From positions 342,001 to 406,000 of the forward strand of contig JAFEUB010000774.1 in the NCBI GenBank assembly GCA_024529925.1: a stretch of 64,000 bases of DNA. The letters are read 5' to 3'. Of the stretch, positions 52,083 through 64,000 are shown piece by piece (the first letter of the stretch is position 1; the number at the start of each line of letters is the position of its first letter). A model generated the notes under the pieces. That model made no database searches and was not told where the DNA came from. It saw nothing but the letters and a program-made list of their open reading frames with translations. A program made the position numbers and the translations under genes. Source of the DNA: Ophthalmolycus amberensis (lineage: Eukaryota > Chordata > Actinopteri > Perciformes > Zoarcidae).

Positions 52083-52100
52083 CCCCCCCCCCCCCCCCCC
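52083..52100. repeat. Poly-C tract (18 bases)
   Basis: Uninterrupted C run. Confidence 0.93.
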
Positions 52101-55100
52101 AGCGTCTTCAGAGAGTTAGTGGTGACTGAGGTATAAGAGGTGTCACGCCCGGACCTTCCAGTCATCATGGCAGCAGTGCATGTAGCCAGGCGAAGGCATC
52201 GTCATGCTCCGCTCAAACTCGTTTATTTCGGAATGCAGTGACGGGATGCACTGACAATTGTGTCATGAAAAATAAACGAATGCTCTCCTACATGTCATTT
52301 TGAAAATATATATAAAAAATAAAACATTTAAGAAGTCATGAAAACTAAGGTTATTATGAAAAACGAATAAAAATAATTACGTTTTGCCTCCACCTCCAAC
52401 AACATTGCAAATTGCACTCGGCTGCAAAACATCATGGGCCTGCTTGCGCTGTAATATCATGAGTGCAATATTCTTTGTGTATCAGACCATAAGACGGGGC
52501 AGATAGAGGTTGCAATTGATGCGCAATTCATAGTGCAGTCTGTTCTTTGTGAATTATCGGAGCAGTAGCTGCTCTGCCGGCTGTCTGCTTCCCCTGCAAG
52601 TACACTGTTGGTGACAGTTTCCTTGCCGATTCCACAAGTTCCTTGTTGTGGAGCAAACACGGGCATTGATAATTCCTTTGACAATTTAAAACTCAGTGCA
52701 TATAGCCATGCTGAAGTCACTGTAGTGTGTTAGGCTACAAATGAATGGCCGTGAGCAGTGTGGAAGCCGAGCGAGTCTCTTTTTGGACATGGGGATTTGA
52801 AAGCCAGCGTGTTGTCTCCTGCGCTGGATGCGTTCAAAGCTCAGTGGCTACAGGCATTATCTCTCCACAGGGAACTTTAAGGAGAGACACATACAGAAAC
52901 GCACTACTAAATACCCTTAAATACAAATATTTTACACAGCATACTACACACAATTCTCTCCACTACATGTATACTGAAGTATAACAATTTAATGGTTTCA
53001 TGTCGAGGTGGATATCTAGACCCAGAGGGTGCTTTTTCTTCATGCTGTATTAGTTATGTAAATCGACTGCATTATCATTATGCATAACATATTTTAAAGA
53101 AGCATTTTCCATGTGCATATCTCTAACACATCACAGGCCATGTACAAATACTTCTACAAATGTATAAGCCGCATACAATGACCACGACTGATCCACCGTT
53201 TATCTGTGAGATATTGTGCAGTATGATGTTGGAAGGAATGTGCGTGTATGTGTACATCGTCATTGTGTTGAGCAGTTGCTCTGACAGTTGGTGGACAGAC
53301 TGGAGTACAGGGCAGCAGACCAGCTTGCAGGGCACTCTGGGGACAGCAGACACTTTGCCCCCCCCCCCCCTCCTGGGTCAGTGATGAGGGACAGAGGGCA
53401 CCACAGGGGGCCAGCTGACACCTGGGTCGCTCTGAGAGAGTCTGCTTCTCATCTGGCCTCTTTGTTTCACTTTCCAACTCCCAATGCCCTCTCTAGACAT
53501 TTTGTAAATGCCAGTTCTGCATTGGTATACGATGTCTTGTTGATGCAAAAGTGGGAGTGCTCAGATCCAGGCTGGGTGATGAATGCAAATAATTATAAAT
53601 GCCAAAGATATTGGGCGGGGATTTCCAAAAGAAAAATTATGTTTCGCAAAACTCAGGAAAGTAAGTGTCAAAGGTGAACTGTGCTCTAGAAATAAGGCAA
53701 ACATTCAAGTAGTTTAAAACAAACACTGCACAGTATTTGCTTCTGAGGTACGCTTGAACACATGCTGTACGTAGCACATATATTAAGTCGAATCTCTTCC
53801 ATTGTCTTTGACAAAAACACTTCAGTTTGTCATAATGATAACTGCTGTAAGTTGCTATATTGTGTTGATGATCATTTTTTGTTCTGGTACAGAACTGTGC
53901 ACATCCTGTGATAATTGCACTTGCATCTGCTTTCACAACATACTGCATATGTTTCACTAATAGGAGCCCTGAGGACAAGACATTTTTGTCTGTAATAATA
54001 GCATCATCAGCCGGGTTGAACCTGTGAGATGCCGACACAACACATTTCAGGTGCGGCTCCAACCGATTGTTACCTCAACCCAATGTTCTTGTGTTGAGCA
54101 GGGATGAAACATTGATGCTAAAAGGAGGCGCAGCCTTGATTGGAGCAGATGTGACATGTTTTGTCAAATGACCTACTTCTGTCCCTATTATGAATTAAAA
54201 TTGTGTGATGAAGACTGGGGCGACTAATGATACATGGTGGGGGTGGGGCCAAGTGGGTGGAAAGGGAAAACAAAAGTTATATGGAAAGAAATGTGTATTT
54301 CATTTTTTGTTTGTCTGCATGCTATGCGTATGCATGTGTAAACAACACACTCCGGTTCATGTGTCATAGAAAAGATTGCATTAACCGAGAGAATGAGCCA
54401 AAACACAAGTGGGAATAGTGACCCAAACACCACCCGCCAGGCCTGACTGCTAATGGCTCTTTAATTGGTTGAGTGTTTGCAGGGAGGTAGCTGTAGACAG
54501 ATGTTATCTGGCCCTGCTCTCTGTAGGAGGTGAGAGGGGCTCTAATGGTCTGCGCATATGGAACCAGGAGTTGGAGCTGGGGTGGAGACGCAGCCTGCTG
54601 ATCTAGGCCCCTTTAGCTACTTAATGCTGAATTAGTTAGCGTGGGAAGAAAGTTGACTGAAGGAAGATTAATCTCCACATTTTGTACCGGACCCTATTGT
54701 GCCGACATCAGCGCAGAGTGTGTGTCCACTGCTTGTGGTAACAATACTCTTGCCCTTCTGGACAAACACAGGCTCTGGGTGCAGTTTTATTGATGAATGG
54801 ACAACGGCTCCTCCTCAAGAAAAGTTGTATGTCTGTCTTGGCCCCCGCCCTCGTTTGTCTTTCTTACTGACTCCTTCGCTCCCTCATCCTCCCCGTCTTT
54901 GTCTCTCCCCTCTTTCTCCATCTCGCTTGCTCCCTCTGGCTCATTGAGGCACAACTGTGTGTTGTGAGAGATCATATCCTCTTGACCTTGCTCCAGGAGC
55001 TCTGATATATTTCATCTCTCATTGATTTTCTATCCTCTGCCATTTTTTTTTATTGCCCACTCCCTCCCTTCCATTGCCATCTTTCTTCCTATCCACAGAA

Positions 55101-55703
55101 TCATTTTCATCTCTCATCCCATACAAACATACCAACAGAATTTCTATTAGGAAAAAAAAAGAAAGAATCGAAAAAGCGAGGGAATAGGACAAGATCGCAT
55201 TTTCCATCAGACTGAACTATGAGAAGATGTCCACAAACAAATAGAAAAATACAGGGATGCCAGCGAAGTAAAGATGAGGAAAAAAAAAGGTGGAAAGGAA
55301 AATCAATACACTCACGTTCACGCAGGTGCAAACACACACAGAAAATAAGGTGTGTGTTTTATGGGTAGGCCCTACTTACAAAGCAGCCGTTTACGCCTAT
55401 ACAATCACAGCAGCACTTCACTCCGAGGTCTCTAAACACTTGGGTGTCACTGCCGCTTAAAGGAAAGAAGAGACACAAAACAACTTCTTTTACCAAGTGA
55501 CTTGTTGACCGTGTTGACCCTGCTAATGTGTTTTGACTAACACAGTCTGTCCCATTAGCATTCATGCTGTTGAAGGCCACGGGGTCGCCCGCCGTATGGT
55601 GTGATGGTTCACAGGGTTCAGGGTTATAGTTACGCAGGCAGCATTGGCGTAGTGTTCACTGTCTGCGGAGGTTGACTTGGCCCACGACCTGCTGCACCTG
55701 AGT
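52101..55703. other. Presumed intronic sequence, no exon seen
   Basis: No coding exon. A C run lies at about 53,359-53,370. The stretch 54,440-54,650 is repeat-free and of even composition. Confidence 0.45.
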
Positions 55704-55725
55704 CCCCCCCCCCCCCCCCCCCCCC
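55704..55725. repeat. Poly-C tract (22 bases)
   Basis: The longest C homopolymer in the window. Confidence 0.93.
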
Positions 55726-55928
55726 TCCTTTGTGCGCCCGACCTCAGCTGTCACTCAAATCCTTTCATGGCCTCTCATCGGAGTGCTTCATGCCTTGTTA
55801 GGGATGAGGAGTTAGAATAAACACAAGATGAACGATGACAAAACACGAGACATCTCACAGAGGAATACGGTGGCCAAGGTTTTCCCTGTCAACTCATTTC
55901 AGCAGTTTGCCTCATGTCATCGTAGACA

Positions 55929-55965
<37 letters not shown>
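55929..55965. repeat. (AC)18 microsatellite
   Basis: Uninterrupted AC run. Confidence 0.95.
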
Positions 55966-55967
<2 letters not shown>

Positions 55968-56568
55968 CTGCAGTGAGCAGCTCCCAGAGAGCAGCACCTT
56001 TCCCTGGTCAAAAACATGAGTAATTCATATCTGGGGAGGTTGGCGCAAACTAAGCGGCATGAACAGACTCCCTATTGATTTGTCGGCTTGATTCAAAACC
56101 GGGTTATGCAACATCTTCCTCGCCATTGTCACTAATTATTCTCTTAATTTAGCCATCAACAAAATGTGGTATCTGTGTGTGTGCATATGGGCGTGCTTAT
56201 GTAATCAGATTAATTCATGCACTGCCAGATATATTTATTATTAGGGAGATGGAGATTTGGACAGTTATCTATTACAATAATGTTTCCTTTCAGCAAAAAT
56301 GAAAATGAGGTGCTTACATAATTCTCTGTTTCATTGTATTATGGCAATGCTTTTTGCTGCTGTCCTCATTTTGTTCCTGTTTTCTTTTGGTCGGGTGCCT
56401 TTTGTTTATTCTTTTCTATAATAAGGGGACACAGCGGGGTCAGGTCAGTGTCAGTCCATGATGAATTCTTAGGCAGTCACCATTTAAGCATATGTTTATG
56501 CCCAAACAAATACAGCTCTCTCTTCTTCTTTGTTGACCGGTTCTTTCTGCTATATGTCCGTCTCTCTC

Positions 56569-56570
<2 letters not shown>

Positions 56571-56610
<40 letters not shown>
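56571..56610. repeat. (TG)20 microsatellite
   Basis: Uninterrupted TG run. Confidence 0.96.
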
Positions 56611-56612
<2 letters not shown>

Positions 56613-56767
56613 CTGTCTTTGTGTCCCCTCGCAGGATTGTCCAGCCTGCCAAAAAGGGAAAGGTTACAGCACTGCCACTATCCAGCCTTCTCCTCTAATT
56701 GGCATTTGTAGAGAGACATAGATAAATAAATAAGCAAATCGGGAGTTCAATAGATAGGAGATCACAT

Positions 56768-57603
56768 CAGATAGATAGAGATAGATAGATAGATGTAAAC
56801 TTTATTTATCCCCAGGGGGAAATTCGTTTGTAGCAGCAGCAATTTACAGAGTAAAATATAACATATGGAATGCACAATATCTACAGTACAATAAAATACC
56901 AGAGCAGATATTGAATTGAAGGAATAGATTAATAAAAAATAAAAAATAAGCTAGAATAGAATAGAAACTAGAAATGCACAGTATATACCATGAATATAGT
57001 GGTATTAATTAAATAAAATTAGCAACTAGTAAACTAAACTAAACAACCTGGACAGTAGAGCCAGGATCACCAACAACAAGCAACAGCCGTGTAGCGTTGT
57101 AGTCATGTGAAGGACGACGATCTGGCCCGAGGTGTTTTATTATAAAGTCTAATGGCAGTGGGCAGGAATGTTTTTCTGAATCTGTCCTTGTGACAGCGGA
57201 GCTGGATCAGTCTGTTGGAGAAAGTGCTCCGCTGTCCCTGCAGGAGGTGATGGAGAGGGTGGTCCGGGTTATCCAATATGGATAATAGTTTCTTCAGTGT
57301 CCTCTCCACCACCTCTTCCAGATAGTCTTGTTTGCAGCCAATGATGGAGCCGGCCTTCTTAACTAGTTTGTTAAGTCTGTTGGTGTCTCCGGCTCCAATG
57401 CTGCTCCCCCAGCAGACTACGGCGAAGTACAGTGCACTGGCCACAACAGACTGATAGAACATCTCCAGCATCTTGCTGCACATGTTGAAGGATCGAAGTT
57501 TCCTCAAGAAGAGTCGACTCATCCCCTTCTTGTACACAGCGTTGATGTTGGTCTTCCAGTTCAGTCTGCTGTCGATGGAGATCAGGTCCTCTGTTGTTCT
57601 ATT
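56768..57603 (-). mobile_element. 5'-truncated LINE (teleost L2/CR1-like), minus strand
   Basis: On the minus strand the element opens abruptly inside a reverse-transcriptase reading frame near 57,603 and continues to a stop at 57,103. It then has a 3' untranslated region of about 300 bases that ends in 'gaatttccccctggggataa' and a (GATA)n-type tail at 56,770-56,794. Loss of the 5' part and a microsatellite-like 3' tail are the hallmarks of target-primed insertion. The 'cccagggggaaattc' end next to TTTATT is very common in fish genomes. No clear target-site duplication was found, so the insertion is probably not new. Confidence 0.85.
57103..57603 (-). pseudogene. LINE reverse transcriptase C-terminal fragment
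   Basis: The frame is open from the truncation point through IDSRLNWKTNINAVYKKGMS, then SVVASALYFAVVCWGSS, NRLNKLVKKAGSIIGCK and RKTFLPTAIRLYNK to the stop. These blocks are the thumb and C-terminal region of non-LTR reverse transcriptases of the L2/CR1 type. The palm domain with its YxDD catalytic motif and the endonuclease are missing, so the fragment is inactive. About 166 uninterrupted codons suggest moderate age at most. The first in-frame ATG is at 57,537, but translation from there has no biological meaning. Confidence 0.88.
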
Positions 57604-59799
57604 GATTTCATATTGGATGAACAGAAATTATATTCAATGATGTAGAAAACAAATTTGAGTAACGAGCTGATGGTCAGACAAGGTATTTAGCCGCTCCTCT
57701 GACTTGTGGATAAAATGGCAGCTGCGGCAGCTATTGTACCCGAACTAATACAGTTCAAAGTTAGTATTTTGGCCATTAAAAAAAATCCTGTCTTTTCCTT
57801 TTGTGTCATTTTCTTTGTATGTCTTTTATATGCTTAACTACTCAACACACTTTCTACTGCAATTCATGGTGGCATACTGGTTTCATTTCCACTGTATTGT
57901 CTGGAAGACAATGCGATGCAAATTGACTCAAACAATGTTGTAGCTGAGGAGTGAGAGATGCTTTTTGTTTGCTGATGATCCATCCTGCATTTAGTCAGCC
58001 CCAAATCAAGGAGATGTGAATCCTTTTTTAAAATATATAAATATATATTTTTGTGCCAGACGTGGGAGAGGTATTGTTTTGACTGCAGGCTAGATGCCAG
58101 TGACAGCATACTGAGGTATCAGATGAAGGCAGAGGAACAATCTCACAATATCTCAGTAGCATTGAGACAAAAGGGAGATTTGTATACAAACAATAAAGAC
58201 AAACAATGTTTCTGCATTTTATCCTGGTTCAATGTACAGGTACCACACCTACAGTCCAATAAGGACACTTTTCAGTTGATGGCTATGTTCATTTTGCTGT
58301 AGTTGAGGACAAAGCTCACCTTAATATCTGTTCAGAAAGCCAGCTATGTGTTTATTAGGCCAGTTAGAGAAAGATGAGGAGCTCCACTGGTGCACTGTAG
58401 ATGCCACCGACTAACAGGCTGACAACTTGAGCAGTAGACATAGCTTCCTCAATTACATTCTGTTCTTCATAATGTAATATTCAAGGAGAGATCTGTTATT
58501 AATGCTACATGTTCTTTCATGAGAAAATATTACAAAACAAAACAAGTTGATATATATTCCAGCTGTATTTTTTATTGTGTTGTTTTTTTTGTAACTGCCA
58601 CCTGAAATTAATTGTATAGTAAATAATGATTTTGTCTTAAAAGCCATTTTGGAAGCAATTATACCTGGACTAATAACTTATTCATTTTCGATAATGACTT
58701 TCACATTTATAGTGGTTGTTTTTTACTGCTTGTCTACGGGAATATATCAGGACTTTTTAAAAATAAATAGTTGGAATGACCCTCGTTTTTTTACCATCGG
58801 GGGAAGATGAGTAATTAGTTCTGTTTTTGTTTGTGTAATGGGATAAGCCTTACCTCAACTCAACCTCGTGTTATTAACAAGCTTTTCTATCAGGATGCAT
58901 CGATCAATGCAGAGGCTCCTTCATCAAGAGATGTGGAACGCTGCGCCAGCCACAATAATGTATTCAGCTCTCCAGTTTATTTTAATGGGGCTTTCACTGA
59001 ATTCACAAGTCATTCACAAGTGCTCCTTTAAATTAGACAACACGCATTGTTTGTCTTGCTACTATGAGCTGGCATGATGTCTTGGTTTAATTGGTACTGA
59101 ACGTTTTTTGTTTGTTATCCAGTTATCCCAAGTTATGAACTGTACAAATGATTGTGATTAACAAATGTAGAAGGCTAAGTAATGTTAGTGATAATCTTCT
59201 CCACAAAATTAATATCTATTATGTATGCACAGCGTCTGGTGTAATCTTTTATTGTTTTCGTACGTCAGTGTGTTTACAATTTTCAAAAGCAGGAATTTTG
59301 GATGAAGTGCGACATGATTAGGTCTGTTATTTATTATCATTGTTTTTGGAAACTACATTGCCCAGCCATGTTTTGAATACTTGGAATATTACTTTACTCG
59401 TCGCCAGCATAAAGTAACACCAGTGAATTGCTGACCCTTGACAAAATGTCAAACACCAATCCTCAGCATGTTTCCACCTCTTTGTACCAAAAGTTGCTTC
59501 GGAAATTCCTTTTTATGGATCACTTTCCCTGTATCTTGTCTGTGGCCTTACCCAACCCTGTCCATCTCACCAGAGAGAGTGGAGGACATGGTGGGAAGCT
59601 TGACCTCTGTGTATTTTCACGGTTGACTGGAAAAAACCTGAGTCTACCTCTCCCTGCGGAGCAGGAGAGGATTGTAGAGTGCAGGCCATGACAATCTATT
59701 CCCTGTGTGCCCATGGTTGGCCTCTCGTGGACAGCCAGTTCCACAGCTGACATGTACGCACAACTTACTCAGCTCTCAGAAAGTGTAAAATAAAATGTA
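57604..59799. other. Presumed intronic sequence, no exon seen
   Basis: AT-rich, without recognisable exons. An A/T-only stretch lies around 58,028-58,052. Confidence 0.45.
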
Positions 59800-60185
59800 A
59801 GACATCTTAAAAGAGCTGTATTTAACATTCTGAACAAGAACAGAGCAGCAACCAACTCTTTGCTATGTAAAGATATAGTGGAGTATTGTCTACCTGAGCA
59901 GAGAATGAAGTTGCTCTCCCTCTGTAGCCGGGTTAGCCACAGATGCTTATAGGGCATATTCGTGCATGTGAGCTCTGCACTGCTGTCAGATGATGGTTAC
60001 AACTGATAACGCTGTCCGACAGCATCAACGTGAAAGCGTAGCACCAACCCTACAGTTCACCCTCAGATGAACACTGTTGGATTCTGGAGTTTGCACTGTT
60101 AGCACTGTTAGCTGTAAGCCTCTAGCTTGCCGTTGACGTGTTGAGAGCCATTGAGAGGCAATCGGCAACGTTCATCATGCTGTTG
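59800..60185. repeat. Interspersed repeat, copy 2 of 2 in this window
   Basis: The part from about 59,860 to 59,930 matches 15,205-15,275. This copy extends further and includes 'gcactgttagcactgttagc' at about 60,094 and 'gagaggcaatcggcaacgtt' at about 60,153, which probably belong to the same element. Ends and family are unknown. Confidence 0.6.
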
Positions 60186-60462
60186 TGACATGATTACAAG
60201 CAAGGGACACTTAAGACCCGGCTCCAAGTTAGGTAACAATAAGTTTCCTTTGCAAACTTTGTTTGTCACTCTAGCTGTTAAAAACATACTCGATAATCAA
60301 TTTTAGTTCAGACAAGAAAGTACTATGAGCATCCATGGGTTCCTGTTCCTTTTTCAGCTTAATTCATCAAAGCTGTAAGCAGTTGAGAATTAACTTTCTA
60401 TTCGTAGATTATGTCCTTATTTCTATGTGCATGCGTTATATTGGAAACACAAATGTGTTGAT

Positions 60463-60466
60463 GAGT

Positions 60467-60510
<44 letters not shown>
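60463..60510. repeat. (TG)n microsatellite
   Basis: TG run of about 23 units with one T insertion near its start. Confidence 0.95.
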
Positions 60511-60511
<1 letters not shown>

Positions 60512-61015
60512 TTCACAGGCAACAACACTGTATTCACACAAGTGCTGAAAATACTCTCTTTCGCACTCACACACACCATTGCAGGATGTACAGTTTATTT
60601 CTTTGACTCTAACCCCTCTCTTTCTCCTTTTCTCTCTCTGTCATAGGTGAGTTCCAGGACCCTGGGTGCATGTGTCATGGTTGTGAGAAGCACTGGGCTG
60701 GTCGTCACAGTAGGCACTCATTTTACATTCAATTGTTTCTCCACTTCCTAGATTCACTTGGTGAATTTACTGTGATTCTTGAGGGCATCTACACTTAACG
60801 TCCATGAGTAATGGCTGATTATAGTTGTGGGCGCTACACTAGATAGTCATTCGGCATATACACTGTGTACGGGCATTGCTCAAGATTTAGAGTGCTGTCC
60901 ATGGTGCTGAAAACAAGTTTATCGTCGCCAATACGTTTGTGCTCAGTTGTGTAACAGGTCTATTGTGTGTGCAAGAATCTGTGGGAGCATGTGCCGGTGT
61001 TTCCTTGTCCATCGT

Positions 61016-61203
<188 letters not shown>

Positions 61204-61350
61204 CTCCATTATCTCTGCGTCTGAACTGTTTTCCCGTGCCATGCATCATCCACCCCCGTCTGTCTCCATGTCAGGCCTGATAACAGCTCCTATTGCCCAC
61301 AGAGATGACTAATCAATAACACACAACCATGGGAACAACGGCTTGCTGTT

Positions 61351-61382
61351 CACACACACACACACACTCACTCGCAAACAAA

Positions 61383-61414
<32 letters not shown>
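61351..61414. repeat. Two adjacent (CA)n microsatellites
   Basis: CA runs at about 61,351-61,366 and 61,389-61,414, separated by CACTCACTCGCAAACAAAC. They lie 150 bases after the (TG)90 tract and in the opposite orientation. Confidence 0.93.
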
Positions 61415-61418
<4 letters not shown>

Positions 61419-62244
61419 AAGGTGGAAATATTGGCTCACTGTCCGCAAACAATGCATTGACTGCTGTAGGCTGACAAAGAATCTGTTGTTTTCAGATTTC
61501 AGGATATCTGGAAGACTCACACTTCCACGACACCCCCACTACTGCCACACCATGGCTACGCCACACCTTCACATAAATAAATAAATATATGTATATAATA
61601 TAAAAAATGCATGTGCTCACTCACTCACACGAACACACACCAATCTGCCAATAGACCCACAATCAGTCATGGTTTATCAGCCTGACAGTATCACTGTGTG
61701 GTGCTGAGGATGTTTCTTTTCTACAAAGAATCTCCCGTTTCTTTCTCCTTGCATCACGCTCACCATTTGTTCTGTTGCCTTCTTATCTGTTCATGTTCTC
61801 CACTTTAATGCTCTCCTTGTACGGGGCCTGTCGACTTCTGTGGAAGCTAAATCAGCGCCTCAGCTGAGTGGGACTGCTTACTGATTTCACTTGATTCAAT
61901 GCCCCTCACCTTCAATCAGTATCTCAGTCGGCCTCAGTGGAATAACACGGGATAGTTGACAATAAATGCATAAAAAGCCTTAGAAGGTACTGACAAAGCA
62001 CTTTACGTTCTTACCCTTTCTTTTTATAGTCTCTTTTCTCCCACCTCTCAGCGAGGTGTAACTCCCATAGACAGAGTAGCCTGTATAAAGGCTTGTCTGC
62101 TGTCCTGATTCCCCCCTGAGGTGCCATTCTGACCCAATAACTCCGTCATTCCGTTCATGCTTCATTCGCTCCTCTTTCTGCTCCCTTCCCTTCCTCTCAT
62201 CCTCCTCTCACTCTCTCTCGGCCGCTTGCTCTCTCTCCCTCCGG

Positions 62245-62320
62245 TGGCCAGAATGCTTTAATTGAGTTTTTTATTCAAGTCAATTAAAAGTGCCGGCCCA
62301 GCTAGAGACCAAACTAGTCT
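62245..62320. other. Candidate enhancer with inverted homeodomain sites
   Basis: TTTAATTGA at 62,257-62,265 and its exact reverse complement TCAATTAAA at 62,280-62,288 are separated by 14 bases. Both contain the TAATTG/CAATTA core bound by many homeodomain proteins. The flanking sequence is repeat-free. Functional status is inference. Confidence 0.22.
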
Positions 62321-63009
62321 GCATAGTCCTCTTTTTTTTGTTTCTCGGGCTGCCTCGTTATCTATTCAATCCACTTTTTATATCACTAAGTAGCTAAGAA
62401 AGCACAGGGTGTGTACTTTCATTTCATATGTGTCATTAAACTGTTTTGACATTGTTTACAATGTAATTTATCTTTCTCTATGACGCCTTCCCTTCCCCCA
62501 AAAGAAATCCCATTTAAATGGTAATTCAAACTTCTATTAAGTTGGGGCCTTTGTGAATTCCATACAGAAGTTGCTCTATTCCTCCCTTCTGCCTCAGTAG
62601 GCATGTGAGGCATGATTGTTTACTCCCAAAAAGGCAAATATTCATCAAACCGGAACACCAGCTACGTTGTCTTCAGTTGATAATGCTTTCCTATTCTCAT
62701 TTAGCTTCATACTTTGTTAGTCACTGAGCAGACGAATGATGGTGCTAAGTTCATAGGGACCATTCAAGATGATAGAGCGTCATAACTATATGTCGCCTGC
62801 CGATGCATAATAACTTTGTAATAAGAGGGAAGGTTCACCGAGGTCTCAATGAGCTGGTCCACTTCAGACTCCCGAGTCGCGTTTTGGGTACAAATTGATA
62901 TGCGGATGTTGACACAAACTGCGCCACATATCACTACTTAAATGTTTTCTCTCCCTTGTTTGCCGAATCGCAATTTGGTTTGTGCAACGTAGAGAGACAG
63001 TGAAAGTGA

Positions 63010-63170
63010 AGGTGATGCTTTTCATATGCAAATGAGAAAATGAACTGTGGGAATTGCAGCATTCGTTCAAGAAAAGCAGCGAGATTTATGATGGCTGTGG
63101 GGTTAATTTTCTTTAAATGCCTTAATCAGCAAACCGTTTGGAAGGCACAACTCTGAAATGGAATTTGGCC
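63010..63170. other. Candidate enhancer with octamer motif
   Basis: A perfect POU octamer, ATGCAAAT, lies at 63,026-63,033 and is followed by about 130 bases of repeat-free sequence including TTAATCAGC. It is only a motif-level observation. Confidence 0.18.
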
Positions 63171-63180
63171 TCTTCTCACT

Positions 63181-63188
63181 CACGCACG

Positions 63189-63234
<46 letters not shown>
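63181..63234. repeat. (CACG)n / (CA)n microsatellite
   Basis: Three CACG units pass into a CA run of about 21 units. Confidence 0.96.
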
Positions 63235-63237
<3 letters not shown>

Positions 63238-64000
63238 TTACACTGCTTACAGTATAGTCCTATCATAAAGTAGGTTGCAGCGTTGAAGTAGAAAGCGGAT
63301 GTATTTCTATCTGTTTTCCAGGTCAATTGTCTGTCAGTTTCTGATTCAAGAGCAGTTTTGTGCTACATAACTTACCCCACTGAGACACGGAATTCAGTGT
63401 ACTCCTTTGTAAAATTGTATTTAAATTTATAAATTATTTTCAACGATTTTACTGAGCAAATAATTCATTGGAATTGTACATTTGATATCATGTATCATGT
63501 TGAATTTTGAGCCGGTCACGTCACGTTAACAGCTGAAGCACTCGTATTATCATTGCACACTTGCACACGAAGAAAATAATACAGAATAGAAGAAACTGTT
63601 GAAACTCTCAGCGTTATGATGAAATACTTTGGGCCCCTTGAGCATTCAAGCCCTCACATTGTCGTCCTCAAACCACTGACCTTCTCAGACGTTGCAGTGT
63701 GCTTCTTACATTTCATTCACCAACGGATGACATTGGTGGTTGCAGCTGCTGAAGGCCTGTTGGAGAATAGTAACATGATGGATGTGAGACGGTCGTGGTC
63801 TCACTGTGGAGTGGAGGATCATGTCAGGTGCCAGTTTGTAAGCCAGTGTATGTATTACCTCCAAGAGGACCTACAGTTTAAAAAACATGGTTGCATCCCT
63901 GTCCTTTCTACCTCAGTTTACTATCTTCACTCTTTTGAATTGCATTTAATGGAGTGTTTCTGTGTTTAAAAGCACACTTTTAATTAATTCCTAAATGAAA
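63235..64000. other. Window end, no gene seen
   Basis: A 117-codon frame at 63,616-63,969 has no recognisable domain, signal peptide or splice signals and is treated as a chance frame. The region is otherwise AT-rich and unique. Confidence 0.45.

Noticed and set aside
63616..63969. 117-codon frame near the right edge
   Set aside because: No family resemblance, no signal peptide, no splice signals.

Overview
The window reads as non-coding DNA from a ray-finned fish, most likely a teleost. It has about two dozen CA/GT, CT/GA and AT microsatellites, many stop codons in all frames, no bacterial gene structure, and the 3' end of a fish-type LINE plus a tRNA-derived SINE of teleost style. No complete protein-coding gene can be supported. 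Almost every open reading frame longer than 60 codons is either translated microsatellite, a chance frame, or lies inside a mobile element.

Region 1 to about 16,560 looks intergenic. It holds scattered microsatellites, a CpG-rich block with a poly(A) signal at about 2,800-3,720 (possibly an LTR-like element), and one copy of an interspersed repeat at 15,140-15,315 that recurs at 59,800-60,185. At 16,560-17,174 there is a convincing CpG-rich promoter and first exon on the + strand. It has an inverted CCAAT box, a GC box, a roughly 440-base leader without any ATG, a start codon in good context, and 20 codons encoding a hydrophobic signal-peptide-like segment that end at a phase-1 splice donor. 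The gene is not identified. Its remaining exons are not visible, so 17,175 to the end may be one very long first intron.

Downstream the landmarks are: a 332-base pure (TC)n tract (19,619-19,950); a 2.4-kb palindromic DNA transposon (30,769-33,210) with pogo/Tigger-like features; a CpG- and palindrome-rich block with perfect CRE and E-box motifs (about 34,000-34,330); a frameshifted hAT transposase relic (41,180-41,405); a minus-strand tRNA-derived SINE with a duplicated head (45,271-45,645); a 5'-truncated minus-strand LINE (56,768-57,603); and a 180-base (TG)n tract (61,021-61,200).

The most unusual object is the palindromic transposon. Its TA-flanked terminal repeats enclose two arms of about 809 bases that mirror each other position for position. 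Each arm carries two tandem copies of a unit encoding the same C-terminal scrap of a pogo-like transposase. There are thus four copies in all, pointing inward from both ends. The parts do not form a pathway: the window is best read as one promoter and first exon in a repeat-rich intron/intergenic background.
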